Assembly (NCBI GenBank): GCA_028023455.1
Contig: JAQFVV010012416.1
Coordinates: 4,445,594 to 4,509,593, forward strand
Length of the DNA stretch: 64,000 bases
Direction: 5' to 3'
Source: Epiperipatus broadwayi
Taxonomy: Eukaryota; Onychophora; Udeonychophora; Euonychophora; Peripatidae
The translations under genes were made by a program, and so were the position numbers. Positions 55,361-64,000 of this stretch are shown here, one piece after another. The notes below the pieces were generated by a model that saw only the letters and a program-made list of their open reading frames with translations, ran no database searches and had not been told where the DNA came from. The first letter of the stretch is position 1, and each line of letters starts with the position of its first letter.

Positions 55361-56461
55361 TGAATAGATATTAATTAAAATGATCAAAATAATTTATTTG
55401 GAGATTCAGAAAGTTCAGAAAAGTAAATGCACCAAACAAATGAATTATTTGTTAATTTTTCTGAAGATGTTCATGTATCTTGTTATTTTACGGTCTGTCA
55501 ATCCTAAAAATATCAAAATCAATTTAATAGCTAATTATTCTATGGCAAGTAATGCACAAAAATGTAAAATATTTGAAAATGTCTTAGTATGTCAAAGCTT
55601 TATTAGATTTTGAGAATGATGGTGATGATTAGATTTCAGAAACAATAGAATCTTCATTATGATCATATCTCAGAAATCATGAGCATTATTGGATTAAGAA
55701 TTTAATACTTTAAGATGATGATTTCAAGCTAAATTTATTGAAACCTTAAATGAAAGACATAAACAGTACACAAACTCTGGAAATAACACTGGAGCAGAAA
55801 TTATTAATAATTAGATCCATCTTCATTTATATTCTCTCTCTTATTAATAATTAGATCCATCTTCATTTATATTCTCTCTCTCTGGTTCTCCTGTTTTTGA
55901 ATCTGTTTATGCATGAGACTAGTCTAAAAATGTTCCTCTCCTCAAGTAATAGTATTGTCTTTGGCATTCAATGAATTTATCAATATCTACCTGGTGAAAT
56001 GAAAGATTTTGTTGGGTGGACTTGAAGAATTTACTGAAACAGCAAGTTATTCTCCATAGTCCGCTCATATTGAAAATAAAGTAAAATTGACCAAAGCTTT
56101 CAATGTCTTATCCAGGATTTGCCACTGTCAGAAAACATGCCATGGGTTACCCTGTTTTTCCCTAGTAATAGATGCAAAATCACATTGCTTGGTTTCTGAT
56201 ATAACATTAATGATACACAGGATTAATAAAAACTTTATATGGCTGCATTTCTGCCTGTTTTCCTGAATTAGTTACATTTAATTTAACTAGCAGTTATGTG
56301 AATATGTGGCTGTCTATGTGTAAAAAATATTGATTTTATCTTAAATAAAATCATTTTACATTCTACCACAGGTATTTCTATAATAAGCTGAACCAATTTA
56401 ATTACTCTAAATACTTGCACTATTTTTTGATTAATATTATAACAGGTTATGGTATTTAAGT
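55361..56461. other. AT-rich interval with one 40-bp tandem duplication
   Basis: A perfect 40-bp duplication lies at 55801-55880. Otherwise no recognised element; the 77-codon frame at 55380 has no support. Confidence 0.45.
55801..55880. repeat. 40-bp perfect tandem duplication
   Basis: Two identical 40-bp units beginning TTATTAATAATTAGATCCAT at 55801 and 55841, each ending in CTCTCTC, suggesting slippage at the CT run. Confidence 0.85.
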
Positions 56462-56715
56462 ATTAGACCTGCAACATATTAGACTTGCTACACCTTTTTA
56501 CATCCATTTCAATCCACTGATAATGTTCTAATCTTGTGATCTGATCAAATAACATGTACAACTTGGATCTTGTGCAAATTTAAAATGATAAATTTGCCAA
56601 AATGGACCACATGTGCATGGTATTTTCACAAGATTTACAAAGTTATCAGCAGTCTGAATATGTACGTGAAATGGCAAAGCAGTTCTAACACATGACAGTA
56701 ATTGCATCAAACTAA
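56462..56715. mobile_element. Foldback element F, copy 2
   Basis: Shares GACCTGCAACAT start, ATCCACTGATAATGTT / ACAAAGTTATCAGCAG inverted arms, and AACATGTACAACTTGGATCT / ATGTGCATGGTATTTTCACA centre with 29750-30010. Hairpin form, non-coding; the 60-codon minus frame is a shadow of the arm. Confidence 0.6.
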
Positions 56716-57195
56716 ATCTAACAATACTAAAAAAAAATATTTATTTATAACAATACTAAAAATATGAATTTTACACAAAAATAAATCTTTCTGAAAAAGT
56801 ACATTTTTAACAATACTAAAAAATATGAATTTCACACAAAAGTTAATCTGAAAAAGTTTTATGCAATTCCAAAATGTTACTTTAAATAGGACAAAACAAT
56901 CACTAAATTAAAAAACACTTAAAATATACACATATGGTATTTATCATGTAATATATAACAGGAATGTCATGACGAAACAATCAATTTGTCTAGTCTACTT
57001 TATTTTAAGTGGATAAAATTTTATTTCAAAATAGAGACTAAAAGTAAAATTTTTTATTTTTCCCAAAATGGAGACTTACTTAACACATGATTGCGCAATA
57101 GAATGCCTGCATGGGATCTTCTTTAGAAATGTTAATAAGTAGTAAATGTATTTTTTTCAAAAACAAAACAAACAAACAAAAAAAAATTTAATTAC
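56716..57195. other. AT-rich spacer with short repeats
   Basis: Repeated ACAATACTAAAAA-TATGAATTT-ACACAAAA units near 56751 and 56811 (period about 60). Parts are inversely similar to 29280-29330 (TGTTATATATTACATG). No gene. Confidence 0.45.
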
Positions 57196-57600
57196 TGTAC
57201 CGGTCAAAACATGTTTATCCATCTAACATGAGCTGGAACTCACAAAATGTACTTCAAACCCAGTCAAACCCGAGATTTAGGTCACGGACCAGTCTGAATT
57301 CAAACACACTCTCTAAGCCCAATGGATAACATAACAATGATGGCACATGAGAATTAATTCTTAATCCGGCCCACTAGCAAAACGGAGAAGACAATGAAAT
57401 ATCTATTACTATGACTAAACTAAAATAAGCATGGCTGTACTTTTGGAAGTGGAGAAAAAAAGGAATTCAAACTACTCAAATAAGTTAGACAATAAAAATA
57501 TAGTTTAATCTAATGACAAATTGTTAATTTACATATATGAATTAACTGCATACATTAGTATGTGTGTGAATGAGCAAGCGGTAAATGATTACATAGTGTC

Positions 57601-58030
57601 ATTCACACTATTATTTCTCATATGCTCTTTTAGTAATTAAATAACATATACTATACATAAACACACATCTTTTGTGGGTCCAATATTAAGATGCCAATCG
57701 ATTATTAGAAAGAATTACATAATATTGCTATCATTCACACTATTATTTCTCATATGCTCTTTTAGTAATTAAATAACATATACTATACATAAACACACAT
57801 CTTTTGTGGGTCCAATATTAAGATGCCAATCGATTATTAGAAAGAATTACATAATATTGCTATCATTCACACTATTATTTCTCATATGCTCTTTTAGTAA
57901 TTAAATAACATATACTATACATAAACACACATCTTTTGTGGGTCCAATATTAAGATATACTATACATAAACACACATCTTTTGTGGGTTCAATATTAAGA
58001 TGCCAATCGATTATTAGAAAGAATTACATA
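57601..58030. repeat. 132-bp tandem array, about 3.5 units
   Basis: Units begin ATTCACACTATTATTTCTCA at 57601, 57733 and 57865 and are nearly identical. The third is truncated after CCAATATTAAGAT and followed by a partial fourth restarting at TATACTATACATAAACACAC. No array at the matching place in the left copy near the gap edge (single unit at 34005 onward), so it arose after the copies separated or is hidden in the gap. Confidence 0.85.
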
Positions 58031-58500
58031 ATATTGCTATTAATGCTTTGGATTATGGTTCTGAAATGTGGTGACTAACATTATTTAGGGGAGCGTTCTG
58101 AGACTCATTACAGATATAATATAAACCATTTTTACACCATTACAGTCGTGAAAATACATAAAATACATTTGTAAAACATATTTGATTATATGATAAAAAT
58201 ACTTAATGAAAATTCTGTTAATTAGCGCTGGTAAGAAGAATGCTTTACTTTTCCCCAAGGCATATAGATACTCTTAAATACAGAAATGTTATGTTAGTGG
58301 GATTGTATAAGATTGAAATAAATTTAATTAATAAAACTAGTAATAGTTGGCATTTATATATATTTTGAGCAGAGCACAATTTTAATATTATTACAGCACT
58401 AAAATTAGGTCATAAGCAAAAGAAATAATAATACGAAGTTTGGGCAGTACTGACATAATGGCCAAAATGACAGGAAATATTGTGCTTCTGGACGAAAGAC

Positions 58501-58630
58501 AAAGTGGATAGGCATAGCATGTGCCAGACTTAGGGAATCACTGCCAGAGGCCTTCTTATATGAAGAAAGTGGATATTCATAGCGTGTGCCAAACTTACGG
58601 AAATCACCGCCAGAGGCATTTTAATATGAA
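58501..58630. repeat. 65-bp imperfect direct duplication
   Basis: AAAGTGGATAGGCATAGCAT at 58501 and AAAGTGGATATTCATAGCGT at 58566, each continuing GTGCCA-ACTTA-GGAA-TCAC-GCCAGAGGC. GC-richer than surroundings. Confidence 0.7.
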
Positions 58631-60599
58631 ATAAATGTGGTTCCGGATAGCTCAACTATCTATGGAATGAGATCTGAAAAGAAATCAATGGGTTCAAACT
58701 TGTCACAACCCCCAGATTAGAAGACTAGAAGCATGTAATATATCTATATATGAAGATAGCCAAATGTCAGTAACACAGTAATGATAAATGTCACTAACGA
58801 CATTGAATAAATTTTACTGCTTTAAAATAAATTACCCTTGTTTGAGTACTATAATTTAGACAAATAATACGCTATGCAGTTATAATATATATAGAGAGAT
58901 TTAGATTTCATTTACTAAAATATACTTGAAGATTTTTTTAACAAAAGAAACATTAAGATTTACCCCCTTCTCTTTTCTACTATTTAAAATAATTCAATCC
59001 CACCTTTGTGGATTTTACAACAACTGAGAATATTCAGTACTGTATTTGATATTTTAAGAGTATGTAAAAATAAAACTAGCAGTTTAAAAAAAAAAAAACT
59101 AATCAGTCACCTTTTCAGAATTGAATAACATTTATAAAATAAATAAGGTTTCAAAGCATTAATTAGTTTGAGTTCTGGATTCACCCTGGGTAGAAAATCC
59201 AGAGTTAAACAAATATATTTTTTTGTACTAAAACATAAATAAAATGTTGTCTCGTAAAACAATCTGGCGAGTGTATTAATTAACAGTACATTATATTTTT
59301 AGGGAACATTAAATCCTTAATTAATGGAGATTTAATTGAAAGACAAAAAGGATTTTAGAAATTACATTTGCCAGGTTGCTGGAAATTGGCATAATAATAA
59401 TAAGCAAGCAGATATATAAATCAAATAATAAATACATATAAATAAATGACCGCACCAAAGTTAAGGAAAGTTAAGAGCATATGAGGGAGAATTAAATTTA
59501 TAGAACTCACTTAAAAGCAAATTACATACAAAAACAAAGTTAAATAATACATTAGAAAAAATCTTGATAGATGAGTTAGGCTAAATTTAGTTTGAGGTGA
59601 CGGCTTGAAAAGTTACCCTGCAATTTTAAAAGTCCATATTTTAAAGTCTGCTCATGCATGGCAATTGAAGTGCAAGTTCTTCAGTGGCAGCAAGCTTCTA
59701 TTAGCATACTAAAGTTCTTAGATCAGGCTTTTACTTTATTCCTTGGCAGCAGAATGGTATGGCCATGGAAGATGATGACCCAACAGGGCTGAGAAGGGTG
59801 GTGGGCTTACTACTACATCATTTTAAGTTTCATAACAATGAGTAGTATGTTAAGAATACCATTTTCTCAATAGTAGCTAATCCCTTTTTGATTAAAAATT
59901 CGGCCATTTTATACTTTGCCCAGGTATTTAAAGAATGCTTTTAATTACTTAGTTTAGCTTAAAATCTAATCTCTGATCTAAAATCTTAAGTTTCCTTTGT
60001 TCATTGTTTTTGAAAGATGCAACTGTAAGATAATGTCCAAAATAAATTCAAATCTATTTCCAGATTAGAAATAGATTTGACAAAAATGTTGATAACAAAA
60101 TAAAATCTTTAATCTTAATCCCATTTTATTTTAAGTAAAAACTTTAATCAAAAATACCTTTCCCATATTAAAACAATAGTGCTTCCAACCCTGTAATTAT
60201 TTTTAGACAATTAACTGTAGCATCTTCCATATTGGATTTTATAAAATACAGTTTAATAGGGAAAAAAGTACTTTAAAAAAAAAAAGTAAAAATGACATAT
60301 AATAAAATATTTTAAAAAATCAATATTTTGTTAGTATTTTGCTCCTATATATATATATATTTGAGCCGCACCTATGTACTTTAATAAAAAAGAACTAATA
60401 ACTAATAAAGAGAATTAATAATAATTTTAAAAAATGTTATTGAAGCGTTAAAATTTTATAACTTAGGCGCGCATCTCAAATATATACATAAAAAAAATAT
60501 ACATGACAAAAGGAGTGGGATGGGATATAGGGTTTGAATATAGGTTAGTAGATGGAACTATGAAGCTCAATCTTAAGCTAAGATTGACTGCTTCAATTA

Positions 60600-61075
60600 T
60601 AACATTTTTATTATTTTTTGGACTAATTTTTTTGATCTCGTCCAGTACGATTCACATGAAAATAGTTGGTAATCAGTAGCCCATAATTCAGCAGTTTTGC
60701 TTTCCAACAGTCTCATTAAATTGTCAATTTCTCTTCCATGTTTTGTTTGATGGCTTCCATCAGAGTTGCCACTATTCTACAATGAATTCTCATGATGAAA
60801 CACATGTCAGTCTCCCTGCATAAGCCATCAAACATCCGTTGCTCCAGAAGAATTCATACAGTTTGTTTTGTTTTTTCTTTTTGTGCAAAAGGCTCTTGTC
60901 AATGTCAATGATTTTGTTAGGGCCTCCAACTTTACATATTTCTCTGCTAAACCAAGCTCTGTTTCCCCTATTCTACAGAAATTAATTTGTAAGACAATTG
61001 TAAATAAATTGGATCACTGTCAAAAATGAAATTCTGGAGATCCTTCAACCATGTTCCCTTATGAAGATCTATTTT
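60600..61075 (-). pseudogene. Unidentified protein-coding relic, frameshifted
   Basis: Less AT-rich than its surroundings. Three frames on the minus strand give protein-like segments in order: DLHKGTWLKDLQNFIFDSDP (about 61071-61012), RETDMCFIMRIHCRIVATLM (about 60820-60760), and NLMRLLESKTAELWATDYQL (about 60726-60667) continuing to FSCESYWTRSKK. I do not recognise the family and claim no function. It lies between the 3.4-kb element and the H1 insertion; it could be a processed-gene relic or part of an unknown transposon. Coding origin is inferred only from residue composition and frame continuity. Confidence 0.4.
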
Positions 61076-61206
61076 ATTACTACACCCTTGAACATAGACA
61101 GAGCAAAACTCTCCATACAGTATTGCCATCTGTGCTAAACAGAGTAATCAATGGATGCCAGAAGGCTTGTGCATAAAATCCCTATCTAATGCCTACTCAT
61201 CCAATA

Positions 61207-61248
61207 TCCCCAGACTAGTTTCTGGCTTGTGGCCTTCATCAGTGAGGA
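61207..61248 (-). ncRNA. Type I hammerhead ribozyme, family H1, copy 1 (intact)
   Basis: Minus strand: stem I TCCTCA (61248-61243), core CTGATGA (61242-61236), stem II GGC-CACAA-GCC with an A-A mismatch beside the core, GAAAC (61222-61218), two-nt loop TA, GTC cleavage triplet (61215-61213) and TGGGGA (61212-61207), pairing over six positions including one G-T. Stem III is only AC/GT. All catalytic core bases are canonical. Confidence 0.78.
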
Positions 61249-61667
61249 GCTTTGGATCTGAGAGCACTGCATCTAGATCTTAGGATCTAATGCAACCCTC
61301 TAGCAACCACCTTTTATCTCTGCTTAACTACAAAACTATGAGAATGAAATTGGAACCCAAACACAAAAAATATTTTCAATCTAAGCTCAATAGCTTAAAT
61401 AATCATATGGGTCTGAACTCAGTTCAGCACCCATACAATTTGGTGTCTTTGGCTCTTTTACAACCATAACCACCACTATCCTATTAGGCAGGATTGGTGT
61501 TAAACCATTAAGCATCACATGATCACATTTCCTATACTAGCACATTAATTGTTGATAAACAGAGCAAAACTCTCCATACAGTATTGCCACCTGTGCTAAA
61601 CAGAGTAATCAATGGATGCCAGAAGGCTTGTGCATAAAATCCCTATCTAATACCTACTCATCCAATA

Positions 61668-61709
61668 TCCCCAGACTAGTTTCTTGCTTGTGGCCTTTGT
61701 CAGTGAGGA
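61668..61709 (-). ncRNA. Hammerhead ribozyme, family H1, copy 2 (core mutated)
   Basis: Same layout as copy 1, but the core reads CTGACAA (G8 to A) and stem II has GCA for GCC. Predicted inactive. Confidence 0.65.
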
Positions 61710-62224
61710 GCTTTGGATCTGAGAGCACTGCATCTAGATCTTAGGATCTAATGCAACCCTCTAGCAACCACCTTTTATCTCTACTTAACTACAAAACTAT
61801 GAGAAAGAAATTGGAAAACACAAAAAATATTTTCAATCTAAGCTCAATAGCTTAAAGTCATATGGGTCTGAACTCAGTTCAGCAACCATACATTTTGGTG
61901 TCTTTGGCTCTTTTACAACCATAGCCACCACTATCCTATTAGGCAGGATTGGTGTTAAACCATTAAGCATCACATGATCACATTTCCTATACTAGCACAT
62001 TAATTGGTGATAAACAGAGCAAAACTCTCCATACAGTATTGCCACCTGTGCTGAACTGAGTTCAGACCCATATGACTATTTAAGCTATTGAGCTTAGATT
62101 GAAAATATTTTTTGTGTTTTCAATTTCATTCTCATAGTTTTCTAGTTAAGTAGAGATAAAAGGTGGTTGCTAGAGGGTTGCATTAGATCCTAAGATCTAG
62201 ATGCAGTGCTCTCAGATCCAAAGC

Positions 62225-62266
62225 TCCTCACTGATGAAGGCCACAAGCCAGAAACTAGTCGGGGGA
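62225..62266 (+). ncRNA. Type I hammerhead ribozyme, family H1, copy 3
   Basis: TCCTCA (62225-62230), CTGATGA (62231-62237), stem II (62239-62249), GAAAC (62251-62255), TA, GTC (62258-62260), GGGGGA (62261-62266). The first stem I pair next to the cleavage site is lost by T to G; the other five pairs remain. Core intact. Confidence 0.72.
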
Positions 62267-62674
62267 TATTGGATGAGTAGGCACTAGATAGGGATTTTAT
62301 GCACAAGCCTTCTGGCATCCATTGATTACTCTGTATAGCACAGGTGGCAATACTGTATGGAGAGTTTTGCTCTGTTTATCAACAATTAATGTGCTAGTAT
62401 AGGAAATGTGATCATGTGATGCTTAATGGCTTAACACCAATCCTGACTAATAGGATAGTGATGGCTATGGTTGTAAAAGAGCCAAAGACACCAAAATGTA
62501 TGGGTGCTGAACTGAATTCAGACCCATATGACTATTTAAGCTATTGAGCTTAGATTGAAAATATTTTATTCAATTTCATTTTCATAGTTTTGTAGTTAAG
62601 TAGAGATAAAAGGTAGTTGCTAGAGGGTTGCATTAGATCCTAAGATCTAGATGCAGTGCTCTCAGAACCAAAGC

Positions 62675-62716
62675 TCCTCACTGACGAAGGCCACAAGCCA
62701 GAAACTTGTCTGGGGA
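62675..62716 (+). ncRNA. Type I hammerhead ribozyme, family H1, copy 4 (intact)
   Basis: TCCTCA (62675-62680), CTGACGA (62681-62687; position 7 is free in hammerheads so C is allowed), stem II GGC/GCC, GAAAC (62701-62705), loop TT, GTC (62708-62710), TGGGGA (62711-62716). All stems pair and the core is consistent with activity. Confidence 0.75.
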
Positions 62717-62880
62717 TATTGGATGAGTAGGCATTAGATAGGGATTTTATGCACAAGCCTTCTGGCATCCATTGATTACTCTGTTTAGCACAGGTGGCAA
62801 TACTGTATGGAGAGTTTTGCTCTGTTTATCAACAATTAATGTGCTAGTATAGGAAATGTGATCATGTGACCCTTGAACAT

Positions 62881-63727
62881 TTTGACATCATTACTTGTCC
62901 AAAGTGTGGATCTCAGTAGTGAGTAAACTCCAAGTGTTCATTATTTTGTACTGTTTTTTTTTTAAAAAAAATCTTTTTAATCAAAAAGGAAAAATATAAA
63001 TCAGAATTGAAATAAATAACATTTTGAGAAGAACTTCTCTGAATGAAATCTGGACAATAAATGAAAGTGTAAATTTATCATGTTATTGGATGAGATCAGA
63101 TGATATTGCAGAGTTTATTTGATGGTACTGCAAGGTTAACAAATGTGAAAAGGTGTAGAACTAATATATAAATATCCTGGCTAACAGTATATTTATTTTA
63201 TTACTTGTCACCACTGATAGAAGATGCATATAATGCATGACCCATCTGTTTTGTGTGGTTAGGGCATACAGAGTGGTAAATTAAAAAATGGAAGGGTTTT
63301 GAACCAATTCTTAGTTGATAATAATAATTCAAATCTCAGATTGATATTTAAATAAAGCTTATCACATGACATTATGAAATGCTAATCATAAATAAATATC
63401 TTATGTTGAATGACACAGGAGAATGGAATTTGAAGGATAGGCATGAAAAAGTATTTTAATTAAATAATGATGATAAAAGAATGTATTTTTTATAATAAAA
63501 AAATTATGATTTCTGAAAAAAATTATTTTTTATTGTTAATAGTATGTTCTTAATGATGTAAGAATTTACTAAGAGCCTGCTATAACAAAGTACTTGGTTT
63601 CAGAATTTATTAATTATATTATCCAATATAGCTTATAGTGAAATGTATGTATTTAGGAATAATCTATTCCAGATCCTCAGACTATGCCAAATTTATCATT
63701 CAAAACAATTATATAATTTAAAGGATT
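62881..63727. other. AT-rich interval, nothing recognised
   Basis: Continuation of the host sequence interrupted by the H1 insertion. No gene or known repeat identified. Confidence 0.4.
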
Positions 63728-63945
63728 AAAACCAATAGAATATCATATGATCACCATTTCCTATGCTTACAAAAGTTACTAATAACAGTTGCAAATTCTC
63801 TATACAAAGCCACAAGTTAAAAACTAGTCTGGGGATATTGGATGAGTAGACACTAGATATAAATTTTATCACAAATCTTCTTGCAACTATTGATTACTCT
63901 GGCTTGCACTGTGTGACACTACTATACAGAGAATTTTCTACTATT
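63728..63945. mobile_element. H1-family relic, inverted half-units
   Basis: A minus-orientation piece (ATCATATGATCACCATTTCC at 63742 to AATTCTCTATACA) is joined at the family terminus to a plus-orientation piece AAGCCACAAGTTAAAAACTA, GTCTGGGGATATTGG (63826-63840), CTTGCACTGTGTGACACTAC. The hammerhead is cut inside stem II, so only its 3' half is present. Confidence 0.65.
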
Positions 63946-64000
63946 AATATAAGTTATTCAGAGTTGTGCAAATCATTTTGTCATCATTTCTAACTTAAGA

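Larger units (their letters stand above)
57196..60597 (-). mobile_element. 3.4-kb non-coding element, right (inverted) copy
   Basis: Inverted counterpart of 31750-34443 and complete across the other copy's gap. Contains a 132-bp tandem array (57601-58030) and a 65-bp imperfect duplication (58501-58630). Lacks the SINE present in the left copy. No significant reading frame in 3.4 kb, so non-autonomous or a decayed unknown class. Confidence 0.7.
61084..62880. mobile_element. H1 hammerhead concatemer with 12-bp TSD
   Basis: A 1.77-kb insertion (61096-62868) is bracketed by perfect ACCCTTGAACAT repeats at 61084-61095 and 62869-62880. Left half: tandem minus-orientation monomers starting at 61101 and 61562 (period ~460), plus the start of a third at 62017. 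Right half: plus-orientation tandem monomers with hammerheads at 62231 and 62681 (period 450). The switch is near 62052, where CACCTGTGCT joins GAACTGAGTTCAGACCC. Both 3' sides face outward. Four hammerhead sites are present. No open frame. The single TSD around the whole block indicates one integration event of multimeric, inverted copies, as known for PLE-like and retrozyme retroelements. Confidence 0.85.

Noticed and set aside
57601-58030. CRISPR-like direct repeat array
   Set aside because: Units are 132 bp with no distinct spacers, lie inside a transposon, and the DNA is eukaryotic; this is a minisatellite.

Overview
The window is very A+T-rich animal (eukaryotic) DNA with no convincing host gene. 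It looks like a deeply layered graveyard of mobile elements from an invertebrate with a repeat-rich genome. The evidence is endonuclease/reverse-transcriptase (RT) LINEs, GIY-YIG Penelope-like elements (PLEs), tRNA-Gly-derived SINEs, foldback/MITE elements, many (TA)n tracts and an assembly gap of exactly 500 N at 33476-33975. The species cannot be fixed from sequence alone; a mollusc, arachnid, flatworm or cnidarian would all fit.

Layout. 1-8.2 kb: end of a TA-flanked MITE, a 2.2-kb non-coding element, an 0.88-kb MITE, a hammerhead-family copy (H2) and the 5' piece of an APE-type LINE (LINE-A). 8.2-18.7 kb: two direct copies of one anonymous backbone, each broken by different nested insertions. 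Copy 1 holds an H2 element with a 14-bp target-site duplication (TSD) and a foldback element. Copy 2 holds a LINE-A fragment, itself split by a 1.8-kb L1/Tx1-like LINE, and a decayed PLE. 19.5-21.5 kb: a young inverted pair of PLE 3' ends with GIY-YIG endonuclease, then a purine-rich MITE. 21.5-29.3 kb: almost featureless AT-rich DNA apart from a small foldback element. 29.4-34.4 kb: tandem repeat, foldback, RTE 3' fragment and one copy of a 3.4-kb non-coding element carrying a tRNA-Gly SINE and the gap. 35.4-38.1 kb: a nearly complete but broken RTE-type LINE. 41-44 kb: another H2 hammerhead, palindromes, a PLE tail and a hammerhead family H1 relic. 44.3-47.3 kb: a 2.9-kb LINE-A with a 976-codon frame, cut at its 5' end by an H1 element. 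47-57 kb: further H1, SINE, LINE-A and H2 pieces and the second 2.2-kb element. 57.2-60.6 kb: inverted second copy of the 3.4-kb element with a 132-bp tandem array. 60.6-61.1 kb: a possible protein-coding relic. 61.1-62.9 kb: a 1.8-kb inverted concatemer of H1 monomers bounded by a perfect 12-bp TSD.

The most interesting content is two unrelated families of short non-coding elements (H1, monomer about 450-460 nt; H2, 418 nt) that each carry what reads as a complete minimal type I hammerhead ribozyme. Both families have full-length insertions with perfect TSDs. H2 also ends in a tRNA-like module. Together with PLE copies carrying GIY-YIG endonuclease and hammerhead-like 3' tails in the same window, this fits a retrozyme-like system: self-cleaving, possibly circular, non-autonomous RNAs that may use PLE enzymes. 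The ribozyme folds and TSDs are read directly from the sequence. Mobilisation by PLEs is inference.
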